Source: Stigmatella ashevillena
GTDB taxonomy: Bacteria > Myxococcota > Myxococcia > Myxococcales > Myxococcaceae
Assembly (NCBI RefSeq): GCF_028368975.1
Contig: NZ_JAQNDM010000002.1
Location: forward strand, 3,900,425 to 3,964,424
Direction of reading: 5' to 3'
Length of the DNA stretch: 64,000 bases
A program made the translations under genes and the position numbers. Every line of letters starts with the position of its first letter. Within the stretch, counting starts at the first letter, position 1. This document shows positions 51,124-58,963 of this stretch, one piece after another. A model generated the notes under the pieces. It was not told the origin of the DNA. It worked only from the letters and a program-made list of their open reading frames with translations, and ran no database searches.

Positions 51124-52692
51124 ATGCAGTCCCCGTTCCCCCGCAATGCCAACCTACCGCTCGCGTCCCCGCTCGGGGTCGTGACGTTTGCGTTGCTTCC
51201 CGCGCTCTTTTGGGCGGGCTGTGCCCACGCGCCGCCGGCCGTGCCCGCAGCACCCGCTCCCGAGGCGGCACCCGCTCCCGCCGCCCCCGCACCGGCCCCC
51301 CGCGCCTGGGCCGATGAAGTCCTGTATTTCGTCGTCGTGGATCGCTTCGCGGATGGGGACCCCGCTCATAACGTTCCCGGAGATGTCTCCGCACCCGGCA
51401 CCTTTCACGGAGGAGACCTCAAGGGGCTCACGCAGCAACTCGATGAGCTGACCTCGCTGGGCATCACCGCGCTGTGGATCACCCCCGTGGTGAAGAACAT
51501 CGATGGCTTCGTCACCGGCTCGGGCTTCCCGGACTGGGGCTACCACGGGTACTGGGCGGATGACTTCCACGCGATGGACCCGCGCTTCGGCACCGAGGAG
51601 GAGCTGCGCACGCTGGTGAAGGAAGCCCACGCGCGGGGCATCCGCGTGCTGCTAGACGTCGTCTACAACCACACGGGCTACGGCTCGCGGTACCTGAAGC
51701 TGCCGGAGACCAAGCACTGGCTGCGCTCGGAGGAGACGGGCACCTGCGGCCAGGACAACAACATCACCTCCTGCGTGGCCGGGCTGCCCGACTTCAAGAC
51801 CGAGCAGCCCGAAGTGGCCCAGTACCTGATCGACGCGCAGATCGCCTGGGCCAAGCGCTCCGGCGTGGACGGCTTCCGGCTGGACACCCTCAAACACCTG
51901 GAGCATGGCTTCTGGCAGGAGCACCGCCGCCGCACCCGCGAGGAGCTGGGCCCAGACTTCTTCCTGCTGGGCGAGCTGTGGGGCGGCGAGCTGGCCTCGC
52001 TCGACAAGTACTTCGCCGGGGACGAGGTGGACGCGGGCTTCGACTTCAGCTTCCAGGGCAGCACCCTGGCCTTCCTGCAGGGGCGCGGGCGCACCGTGGC
52101 GTTCGATCGCTACCTCCAGTCCCGGGGGAAGATTCGCCCCGGCTACCACCTGTCCCACTTCCTGTCCTCGCACGACGTGCCCGGGGCCCTGTTCCAGTTG
52201 GGCGGCGACAAGGCCCGCTTCCAGTTGGCGGCCGTCCTCCAGCTCACCACCGCGGGCATCCCCACCATTTATTATGGTGAGGAGGTGGCGCGCCCCGGCG
52301 GAGACTGGCCCGCCAACCGCGACGACATGCCGTGGGGCGCGCGGGACGTGAAGCCCGGCGCCGGCAAGCCTCGCGACGAGGCCCTGCGCAAGACGTACCA
52401 GAAGCTCATCTCGATTCGCCGCGCGCATCCGGCGCTCTCGCGCGGCACGCACCGGGGGCTGTCCACCGACGGCGACCTGTACGTTTTCTTGCGCCATGAC
52501 GCGCAGTCCGGAGACGCGGTGATGGTGGCCATCAACCGCGGGCAGACGCCGGTCTCCGTCTCACTGCCGTGGCCGGAAGCGTGGGGAACCCCGGTAGCGG
52601 AGGACCTGCTGAACGGGGGCCGGTTGGAAGGCCCTACCTTGGAGCTCGCCGTTGAGCCACTCTCGGCGCGTATCCTGGGCAAACCGGGCTAA
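51124..52692 (+). CDS. GH13 alpha-amylase family lipoprotein
   Basis: A 522-residue enzyme with a lipoprotein signal (LLPALFWAGC|AH) and an Ala-Pro linker up to about residue 60, then a GH13 barrel. Conserved regions: DVVYNHT, GFRLDTLKH (nucleophile), LLGELWGGE (acid/base) and FLSSHDVP. The HGGDLKGLTQQLDELTSLGITALWITPVVKN start is typical of amylases and cyclomaltodextrinases acting on maltodextrins. The lipid anchor suggests a periplasmic or outer-membrane site, placing it between the surface pullulanase and the ABC importer. malK begins 57 bases later on the same strand. Confidence 0.9.
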   Translation: MQSPFPRNANLPLASPLGVVTFALLPALFWAGCAHAPPAVPAAPAPEAAPAPAAPAPAPRAWADEVLYFVVVDRFADGDPAHNVPGDVSAPGTFHGGDLKGLTQQLDELTSLGITALWITPVVKNIDGFVTGSGFPDWGYHGYWADDFHAMDPRFGTEEELRTLVKEAHARGIRVLLDVVYNHTGYGSRYLKLPETKHWLRSEETGTCGQDNNITSCVAGLPDFKTEQPEVAQYLIDAQIAWAKRSGVDGFRLDTLKHLEHGFWQEHRRRTREELGPDFFLLGELWGGELASLDKYFAGDEVDAGFDFSFQGSTLAFLQGRGRTVAFDRYLQSRGKIRPGYHLSHFLSSHDVPGALFQLGGDKARFQLAAVLQLTTAGIPTIYYGEEVARPGGDWPANRDDMPWGARDVKPGAGKPRDEALRKTYQKLISIRRAHPALSRGTHRGLSTDGDLYVFLRHDAQSGDAVMVAINRGQTPVSVSLPWPEAWGTPVAEDLLNGGRLEGPTLELAVEPLSARILGKPG

Positions 52693-52749
52693 GAGGCCCT
52701 GGAAACAACGCAAACCTACAGACACCCTGAGCACAGGGAAGAGGGCCGG

Positions 52750-53844
52750 ATGGCCGAGGTAACGTTCAAGAACGTGGCGAAGCGGTACGGCACTGTGTCC
52801 ATCATCGAGGGGCTCAACCTCGACATCCAAGACCATGAGTTCCTGGTGCTCGTGGGGCCCTCCGGCTGCGGCAAGTCCACCGCGTTGCGGATGATCGCCG
52901 GCCTGGAGGAGATCTCCGGCGGCACCGTCTCCATCGGCGGCCGTGTGGTGAACGGGCTCCCCCCCAAGGAGCGCGACGTGGCGATGGTGTTCCAGAACTA
53001 CGCGCTCTACCCCCACATGTCGGTGCGGGAGAACCTCGAGTTCGGTCTGAAGATCCGCAAAACGCCGCGCCCGGAGATGGACAAGTTGGTGAACGAGGCG
53101 GCCGACGTGCTGGCCATCACCCACCTGCTGGACCGCAAGCCCAAGCAGCTGTCCGGTGGCCAGCGCCAGCGCGTGGCCCTGGGCCGCGCCATCGTGCGCA
53201 AGCCGGCCGTGTTCCTCTTCGACGAGCCGCTGTCCAACCTGGATGCCAAGCTGCGCGTGGCCATGCGCGCGGAGATCAAAAAGCTCCAACAGCGCCTGCG
53301 CGTGACGAGCGTCTACGTGACGCACGATCAGATTGAAGCGATGACGATGGGCCACCGCATCGCGGTGATGAAGGATGGCAGGCTGCAACAGCTCGGCACG
53401 CCGCTGGAAGTGTACGAGCGCCCCGCCAACGTCTTCGTCGCCCAGTTCATCGGCACCCCGCCGATGAACTTCCTGGATGCCACGCTGGACGCCCAGGCCA
53501 CCACGCTGGTGGGAGACGGCTTCAGCCTGCCGGTGCCCCAGAGCCTGCGCCCGGTGACCGCGGGCAAGGGCAACCTCAAGGTGAAGGTGGGCATCCGCCC
53601 CGACAACCTGCTCGCCCCCGGGCTCACCACGCGCGGTGAGACGGCCCCCCTCCAGACGAAGGTGGAGATCGTCGAGCCCCTGGGCAACGAAATCATCGTC
53701 CACTCCAGCCAGGGCACCAACACCCTCGTCTACCGGCTTCCCCCGACGCAGACGCCCGAGCCGGGAAACACGCTGGCCGTGGGCGTGGAGCTGGACGCGC
53801 TGCACCTCTTCGACGCCCAAACCGAGCAACGCCTCACCGCCTGA
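52750..53844 (+). CDS. malK: maltodextrin-type ABC transporter ATPase (MalK/UgpC family)
   Basis: A 364-residue CUT1-type ATPase that powers sugar import. Walker A GPSGCGKST, Q-loop FQNYALYPHMSV, signature LSGGQRQRVALGRAI, Walker B VFLFDEPLSNLD and H-loop VTHDQIEAMTM are complete. The C-terminal regulatory OB/TOBE domain (about residues 240-364) contains VGIRPDNL. E. coli MalK (371 residues) is the model. The ATG has AGAGGG upstream. It lies between the amylase lipoprotein gene and malE in one operon. Confidence 0.93.
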   Translation: MAEVTFKNVAKRYGTVSIIEGLNLDIQDHEFLVLVGPSGCGKSTALRMIAGLEEISGGTVSIGGRVVNGLPPKERDVAMVFQNYALYPHMSVRENLEFGLKIRKTPRPEMDKLVNEAADVLAITHLLDRKPKQLSGGQRQRVALGRAIVRKPAVFLFDEPLSNLDAKLRVAMRAEIKKLQQRLRVTSVYVTHDQIEAMTMGHRIAVMKDGRLQQLGTPLEVYERPANVFVAQFIGTPPMNFLDATLDAQATTLVGDGFSLPVPQSLRPVTAGKGNLKVKVGIRPDNLLAPGLTTRGETAPLQTKVEIVEPLGNEIIVHSSQGTNTLVYRLPPTQTPEPGNTLAVGVELDALHLFDAQTEQRLTA

Positions 53845-53859
53845 TTCCTGGAGCCTTCC

Positions 53860-55083
53860 ATGAAGACCCTGAGATTGCTGACCGCGGCCGTCTGCCTTTG
53901 TACCCTCGGCCTGCTGCCCCTGCCGGCCTCCGCCGCCGAGCTGATCCTCTGGCACTCCTACCGCGCCGAGGAGAAGGCGGCGATGGACAAGCTGGTGGCC
54001 CAGTACAACGCGGCCAACGCCTCCAAGGGGGTGAAGGTGTCGGCGCTGGCGGTGCCGTATGACGCCTTCGCCGACAAGATCACCGCCACCGTGCCGCGCG
54101 GCAAGGGGCCGGACCTCTTCATCTTCGCGCAGGACCGGCTGGGCGGCTGGATCGAAGCGGGCAACACCATCGAGCCCATCGACTTCTTCGTGGATGACGC
54201 GCTGAAGAAGCGCTTCATCCCCACCACCCTGGATGCGATGACGTACCGGGGCACCGTGTACGGCCTGCCGCTGAACTACAAGGTCACCACGCTCATCTAC
54301 AACAAGAAGTTGGTGCCCACGCCGCCCAAGACGTCCGGCGAGCTGGTGCAGATCGCCAAGAAGATCACCGACAAGAACGCCGGGAAGTTCGGGCTGGCCT
54401 ATGCCTACGGCGACTTCTACTACCACGCGGCAGTGATGAACGGCTTCGGCGGCGGCGTGTTCGACGCCAAGTTCACCCCCACGATGAACTCGCCGCAGAA
54501 CGTGAAGTCGATCGAGCTGCTCCAGAAGTGGATCGACAAGGACGGCATTCTGCCGGCCGAGCCCTCCACGGCCCTGGTCACCTCGCTCTTCAATGATGGC
54601 AAGACGGGCATGGTCATCTCCGGCCCCTGGTTCCTGGGAGAGATCGCCAAGGGCATCAGCTACGGCCTGGCGCCGCTGCCCACGCTGGACGAGGCGGGCG
54701 GCAAGCCCATGCGCCCGTGGATGACGGTGGAAGGCGTGTACGTGACGGCGCCCTCGCAGAACAAGGAAGCCGCCTTCGACTTCGCCAAGTTCCTCACCGA
54801 CGACGCGTCCGCCAAGGTGCTGGCGCTCGAGGGCCGCCAGAGCCCGGGCAACGCCCAGGTGTACAACGACGCCCAGGTCTCCAAGGATCCGCAGCTCAAG
54901 GCGTTCCGGGATCAGGTGGACACGGCGGTGCCCATGCCCAACGCGCCGGAGATGTCGATGGTGTGGTCGCCAGCCACCAGCGCCATGAACTCCATCCTCA
55001 AGAAGACCGCCACGCCGAAGGCCGGGCTGGACACCGCCCAGAAGGCCATCACCAAGGACATCGCGGGGCTGCGCAAGAAGTAA
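53860..55083 (+). CDS. malE: maltose/maltodextrin-binding periplasmic protein
   Basis: A 407-residue solute-binding protein of cluster B with a Sec signal peptide (LLTAAVCLCTLGLLPLPASAAE). It continues LILWHSYRAEEKAAMDKLVAQYN, a MalE-like opening, and includes GKGPDLFIFAQDRLGGWIEAG, TVYGLPLNYKVTTLIYNK and GKTGMVISGPWFLGEIAK, all typical maltose-binding blocks. It would deliver maltodextrins to the MalFG pore. It starts 15 bases after malK. Confidence 0.93.
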   Translation: MKTLRLLTAAVCLCTLGLLPLPASAAELILWHSYRAEEKAAMDKLVAQYNAANASKGVKVSALAVPYDAFADKITATVPRGKGPDLFIFAQDRLGGWIEAGNTIEPIDFFVDDALKKRFIPTTLDAMTYRGTVYGLPLNYKVTTLIYNKKLVPTPPKTSGELVQIAKKITDKNAGKFGLAYAYGDFYYHAAVMNGFGGGVFDAKFTPTMNSPQNVKSIELLQKWIDKDGILPAEPSTALVTSLFNDGKTGMVISGPWFLGEIAKGISYGLAPLPTLDEAGGKPMRPWMTVEGVYVTAPSQNKEAAFDFAKFLTDDASAKVLALEGRQSPGNAQVYNDAQVSKDPQLKAFRDQVDTAVPMPNAPEMSMVWSPATSAMNSILKKTATPKAGLDTAQKAITKDIAGLRKK

Positions 55084-55146
55084 GCACCGCCGCACCCCAG
55101 GGGGCCCACCCAAGGGCTCCCCCTCGCTTCCGCTTCCCCCCATGCC

Positions 55147-57123
55147 GTGGGCCCTGACTTGAATCCTCCTGAGAAGACTTCCCCCGGCCTGCGCCGGCCC
55201 CGCGTGTTCGTGGGGCTCGCCCTGGCGCTGGGCCTGGGGCTGTTCGTGGCCCATGGACTGCTGGCCCGGGCGCGGGAGGATGCCTCGCTCGAACGCGAGC
55301 AGCGCCGGGCCCTTATCTCCCTGCACGCGCTCACGGAGCTGGTGCAGCGGGCGGGTGGAAGCGGCGACGGGGTGCGTGCCGTCATCTCCTCCTGGCAGGA
55401 CCTGCTGCCCCCGGGCAGCGCCGTGCGGGTGGTGGCCTTTTCCGGCGTCCGCCTGGAAGCCTCCACCTTTCCAGAGGACCAGGGCGACAAGGCCGCCCCG
55501 CGCCGTCTGTCGCGCGAGGAGAAGGTCCTCTATGACCGAGGACTCCAACTGCGCGCCGCGGTGGAGGGCAATCGGGAAGAGGGCAGTGCGCGCAAGCAGG
55601 AAATGGCGGCCGAGGGGCTGCCCAATGGCGGACGGCTGATCTCCGCCCCCGTGGAGGTGGAAGGCAAGGTGGTGGGGACGGTGGAGCTGGCCACACCGCC
55701 GCTGCCCCAGGTGGAGCCGCCCAGCGCGACGCCCGCGGTGCTCGCGTTCCTGCTGCCGGTGCTGGTCCTGGTGGCGGTGAGCTTCGCCCCTCTGCGCCGC
55801 CAGTGGCAGCTCGCCGCCGTGGCGGCCGTGGCCTTCATCGTGGGCCTGGGGGCCTACGCCGCCAGCTCACTCACCTCGCTGGAAGACGGGTTGCGAGGCT
55901 CTCAGGAGACGGTGGCCGAGCAGCTCAAGGCCATGTCCGAGCGCGCCCGGACGGTGATGGCGGCGCAGAACTTCCCCACCGAGCCCGCGCTCACGCCGGG
56001 CACCTGGGACGCGGACCTGTGGCGCCGGCCCCTGGGGCTGCTCACCGCCGAGGGCACGGTGAACGGGCCCGTGCTCGAGGCGCGCGTGGAGCGGCAGCGC
56101 GGCGAGGTGCAGAACGCCTTTTATGGGCTGGGGGCGGTGGGGCTGGCCCTGGTGCTGATCATCGGCCTAGGCGCCGTGCACCGGCTGGCCAGCACCGCGA
56201 AGGAGCACCGTCAGGCGTACCTGTTCATCCTCCCGGCCATGGGGGGGATGGTGGTGCTCATCTTCTTCCCCTTCCTGTACGGCATCACGCTCTCCTTCAC
56301 GGACGCCAACCTCTACAACAGCAGCCAGGCGCTGCCGGACATCTGGATTGGCCTGCGCAACTACCAGGAGATCCTCGGGGACTTCTCCGTCGCCCACCGC
56401 GCGGAGAACGGCCAGTGGGTGTTCAACTACCTGAACTTCTACTGGACGTTGATGTTCACGGTGGTGTGGACGATCACCAACGTCACCATCGGCGTGACGG
56501 TGGGGCTGACGCTGGCGCTCATCCTCAACACGCCCAAGCTGGCCCTGCGCCCCATCTACCGGGTGTTGCTCATCCTGCCGTGGGCCATGCCCAACTACAT
56601 CACCGCCCTCATCTGGAAGGGCATGTTCCACCAGCAGTTCGGCGTGGTGAACCACATCATCCGCCTGTTCGGCGGCCAGGGGCTGAGCTGGTTCGAGTCC
56701 CCCTTCACCAGCTTCTTCACGGCGCTGGCCACCAACGGGTGGCTGAGCTTCCCGTTCATGATGGTGGTGTCGCTGGGCGCGTTGCAGTCCATCCCCGCCG
56801 AGCTCTACGAGGCAGCGCGCGTGGACGGGGCTTCGCGCTGGGAGCAGTTCCGCGCCATCACCCTGCCCTCGCTCAAGCCCGCGCTGATGCCCGCCGTCAT
56901 CCTGTCGGTGGTGTGGACCTTCAACATGTTCAACATCATCTTCCTGGTGACGGAAGGTGAGCCGGGCAACTCCACGGAGATCCTCGTCACGCAAGCCTAC
57001 AAGTACGCCTTCCAGCGCTACCGCCATGGGTACGCGGCGGCATACTCCACGGTCATCTTCGGCATCCTGCTGCTCTACAGCCTGGTGCAGAACCGCATCA
57101 CCCGGGCCACGGAGGCCACCTGA
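55147..57123 (+). CDS. malF: MalF-type permease with unusual sensor-like N-terminal half
   Basis: A 658-residue permease. The C-terminal 300 residues (from about 357) are a standard CUT1 permease with six segments and the EAA loop ELYEAARVDGASRWEQFRAITLPS that docks on MalK. The first 350 residues have four extra membrane segments (about 20-40, 195-215, 221-240, 325-345). These enclose periplasmic regions 41-194 and 241-324. GGRLISAPVEVEGKVVGTVEL in the first resembles the last strands of Cache-type sensor domains. This differs from the E. coli MalF P2 loop in place and sequence. The start appears to be GTG without a clear ribosome site, so the N-terminus may need revision. Confidence 0.88.
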   Translation: MGPDLNPPEKTSPGLRRPRVFVGLALALGLGLFVAHGLLARAREDASLEREQRRALISLHALTELVQRAGGSGDGVRAVISSWQDLLPPGSAVRVVAFSGVRLEASTFPEDQGDKAAPRRLSREEKVLYDRGLQLRAAVEGNREEGSARKQEMAAEGLPNGGRLISAPVEVEGKVVGTVELATPPLPQVEPPSATPAVLAFLLPVLVLVAVSFAPLRRQWQLAAVAAVAFIVGLGAYAASSLTSLEDGLRGSQETVAEQLKAMSERARTVMAAQNFPTEPALTPGTWDADLWRRPLGLLTAEGTVNGPVLEARVERQRGEVQNAFYGLGAVGLALVLIIGLGAVHRLASTAKEHRQAYLFILPAMGGMVVLIFFPFLYGITLSFTDANLYNSSQALPDIWIGLRNYQEILGDFSVAHRAENGQWVFNYLNFYWTLMFTVVWTITNVTIGVTVGLTLALILNTPKLALRPIYRVLLILPWAMPNYITALIWKGMFHQQFGVVNHIIRLFGGQGLSWFESPFTSFFTALATNGWLSFPFMMVVSLGALQSIPAELYEAARVDGASRWEQFRAITLPSLKPALMPAVILSVVWTFNMFNIIFLVTEGEPGNSTEILVTQAYKYAFQRYRHGYAAAYSTVIFGILLLYSLVQNRITRATEAT

Positions 57124-58001
57124 TGGCAACGCGACGCGAGGGCCTTCCGCACCTGCCGCTGCACCTGGTGCTGGTGGGCTTCACGATCTTCACCCTCTAC
57201 CCCATCCTCTGGGTCGTCTCGATCGCCTTCTCGGGGCGCCAGAGCCTGGCCATCACCACCCTGCCCGAGAACGCCACGTGGACGGACCGGCTGCGCGCCG
57301 TCATCCCTTGGCCGGAGGTCTGGTCCTTCTCCAACTTCACCTCGGTGATGACGGATCAGCCCTTCGCGCGGTGGATCCTCAACAGCACTATCATCGCGCT
57401 GGGCACCACAGTGGTGGGCATGTTCCTGGCGTGCACGGCGGCCTATGCCTTCAGCCGCTTCCAGTTCCCGGGCCGACGCGCGGGGCTGATGTCCTTCCTG
57501 GTGTCCCAGATGTTCCCGGGCACGCTGATGCTCATCCCCCTGTTCATCATCCTGGTGCAGTGGATGAAGCTGGGCAACTCGCGCCTGGGCCTCATCATCG
57601 TCTACGCCACCACGTCCATCCCCTTCAGCGTGTGGATGCTCAAGGGCTACTTCGACACCATCCCGAAGGAGCTGGAGGAGGCAGCCATCATGGAGGGCGC
57701 CTCGGTGGGACGCGTCTTCTGGACCATCATCCTGCCGCTGGCCAAGCCGGCGCTGGCGGTGACGGCGCTCTTCTCCTTCATGACGTCGTGGAACGAGTTC
57801 ATCCTCGCGGCCACCTTCATGGAGCAGGATACGATGTACACAGCGCCCGTGGGGCTGCGCTTCTTCGTGGGCGGCTACTCCCAGCAATGGGGCTACTTCG
57901 CCGCCGGCTCCATCATCGTCTCCATCCCCGTGGTGTTCCTCTTCCTGTTCCTCCAGAAGTACCTCGTCTCCGGACTCACCGCCGGCGGCGTGAAGGGCTG
58001 A
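57123..58001 (+). CDS. malG: MalG-type permease
   Basis: A 292-residue CUT1 permease with six membrane segments. The EAA loop is ELEEAAIMEGASVGRVFWTIILPLAKPALAV. The start LHLVLVGFTIFTLYPILWVVSIAFS and the block TSWNEFILAATFM are typical MalG. Its ATG overlaps the malF stop by one base (TGATG), ensuring equal synthesis of the two pore subunits. E. coli MalG has 296 residues. Confidence 0.93.
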   Translation: MATRREGLPHLPLHLVLVGFTIFTLYPILWVVSIAFSGRQSLAITTLPENATWTDRLRAVIPWPEVWSFSNFTSVMTDQPFARWILNSTIIALGTTVVGMFLACTAAYAFSRFQFPGRRAGLMSFLVSQMFPGTLMLIPLFIILVQWMKLGNSRLGLIIVYATTSIPFSVWMLKGYFDTIPKELEEAAIMEGASVGRVFWTIILPLAKPALAVTALFSFMTSWNEFILAATFMEQDTMYTAPVGLRFFVGGYSQQWGYFAAGSIIVSIPVVFLFLFLQKYLVSGLTAGGVKG

Positions 58002-58030
58002 AGTCTTTTCCACCCGATAGGAGAAGTCGC

Positions 58031-58846
58031 ATGAAGACCCGCCTCGCCTCGCTCCCCCTGGCCGCCGCGCTGGTTGGCCTCCCCGCAGCCGCCGCTGGCA
58101 AGCTCACCTTCAAGGACCCCTCGGGAGACGACAACGGCCCGGGCAAGTACGTGTACCCGACGGACACCGTCTACAAGAAGGGCACCTTTGATCTCACGGA
58201 GGTCACCGTGGAAAAGAAGGGTGACAACGTGGAGTTCACCGCGACCCTGGGGGCCAACCTGGAGGACCCGTGGAAGATGGGCAGCGGGTTCTCTCTCCAG
58301 ATGGTGTTCATCTTCATCGACAAGGACGGCAAGGCGGGCAGCGGCCACACCGAGGGCCTGCCGGGCCTCAACATCCAGTTCGCCCCCGACTCCGCCTGGG
58401 AGAAGGTCGTCCTGCTCTCCCCGCAAGCCGCCCCCCGCCTGAAGGCCGAGGTCGGCAACAAGGCCAGCGCCCTGAAGGACGACGTCGTGGTGCCCTCTCG
58501 CACCAAGGGATCTGGCCGCAAGCTCACCGCCTCCGTGAAGGCCTCGGAGCTGGGCGAGGGCGACCCCAGCCAATGGGGCTACCAGGTGGTGGTGCAATCC
58601 AACGAAGGCTTCCCGGCCGGCAATGACCTGATGACGCGCAAGGTCAACGAGTACGAGGGGCAGCACCGCTTCGGCGGCGGTCACGACGGAGAGTGTGATC
58701 CGCACGTGATTGACACACTGGCAGGCAGTGCGAAGGGCGACGCCTCCGAAGTGAAGGCCCAGCACGACATGCTGAAGTACGAGTGCGCCGAGGACGGCAG
58801 CACCAAATCGCCCGCAACGCTGACAATGATTCGTCAGGGCAAGTAA
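58031..58846 (+). CDS. exported glucodextranase-C-terminal-like (GLODEX) protein
   Basis: A 271-residue protein with a signal peptide (LASLPLAAALVGLPAAAAG). The mature protein opens KLTFKDPSGDDNGPGKYVYP and continues TVYKKGTFDLTEVTVEKKGDNVEFTATLG, matching the C-terminal domain of glucodextranase, a DOMON-like carbohydrate-binding beta-sandwich. FIFIDKDGKAGSGHTEGLPG could bind Ca. It follows malG by 29 bases and should be made with the transporter, so it likely binds glucans in the periplasm or at the surface. A lipoprotein paralogue is at 61241. Confidence 0.85.
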   Translation: MKTRLASLPLAAALVGLPAAAAGKLTFKDPSGDDNGPGKYVYPTDTVYKKGTFDLTEVTVEKKGDNVEFTATLGANLEDPWKMGSGFSLQMVFIFIDKDGKAGSGHTEGLPGLNIQFAPDSAWEKVVLLSPQAAPRLKAEVGNKASALKDDVVVPSRTKGSGRKLTASVKASELGEGDPSQWGYQVVVQSNEGFPAGNDLMTRKVNEYEGQHRFGGGHDGECDPHVIDTLAGSAKGDASEVKAQHDMLKYECAEDGSTKSPATLTMIRQGK

Positions 58847-58963
58847 CACCCTGTTTCACGCCGTACCTGTTTCATGTAACACCTGAGTCGAGGACACGGC
58901 TGGACCGCCGCGGGCCCCCACCCCGCGGCGCCTCTGTCTGGCTTTGGAGGAGGGGTTCACATC

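Noticed and set aside
52561-55548. 995-codon minus-strand frame opposite malK and malE
   Set aside because: Antisense to complete Walker and signature motifs; no protein-like features.
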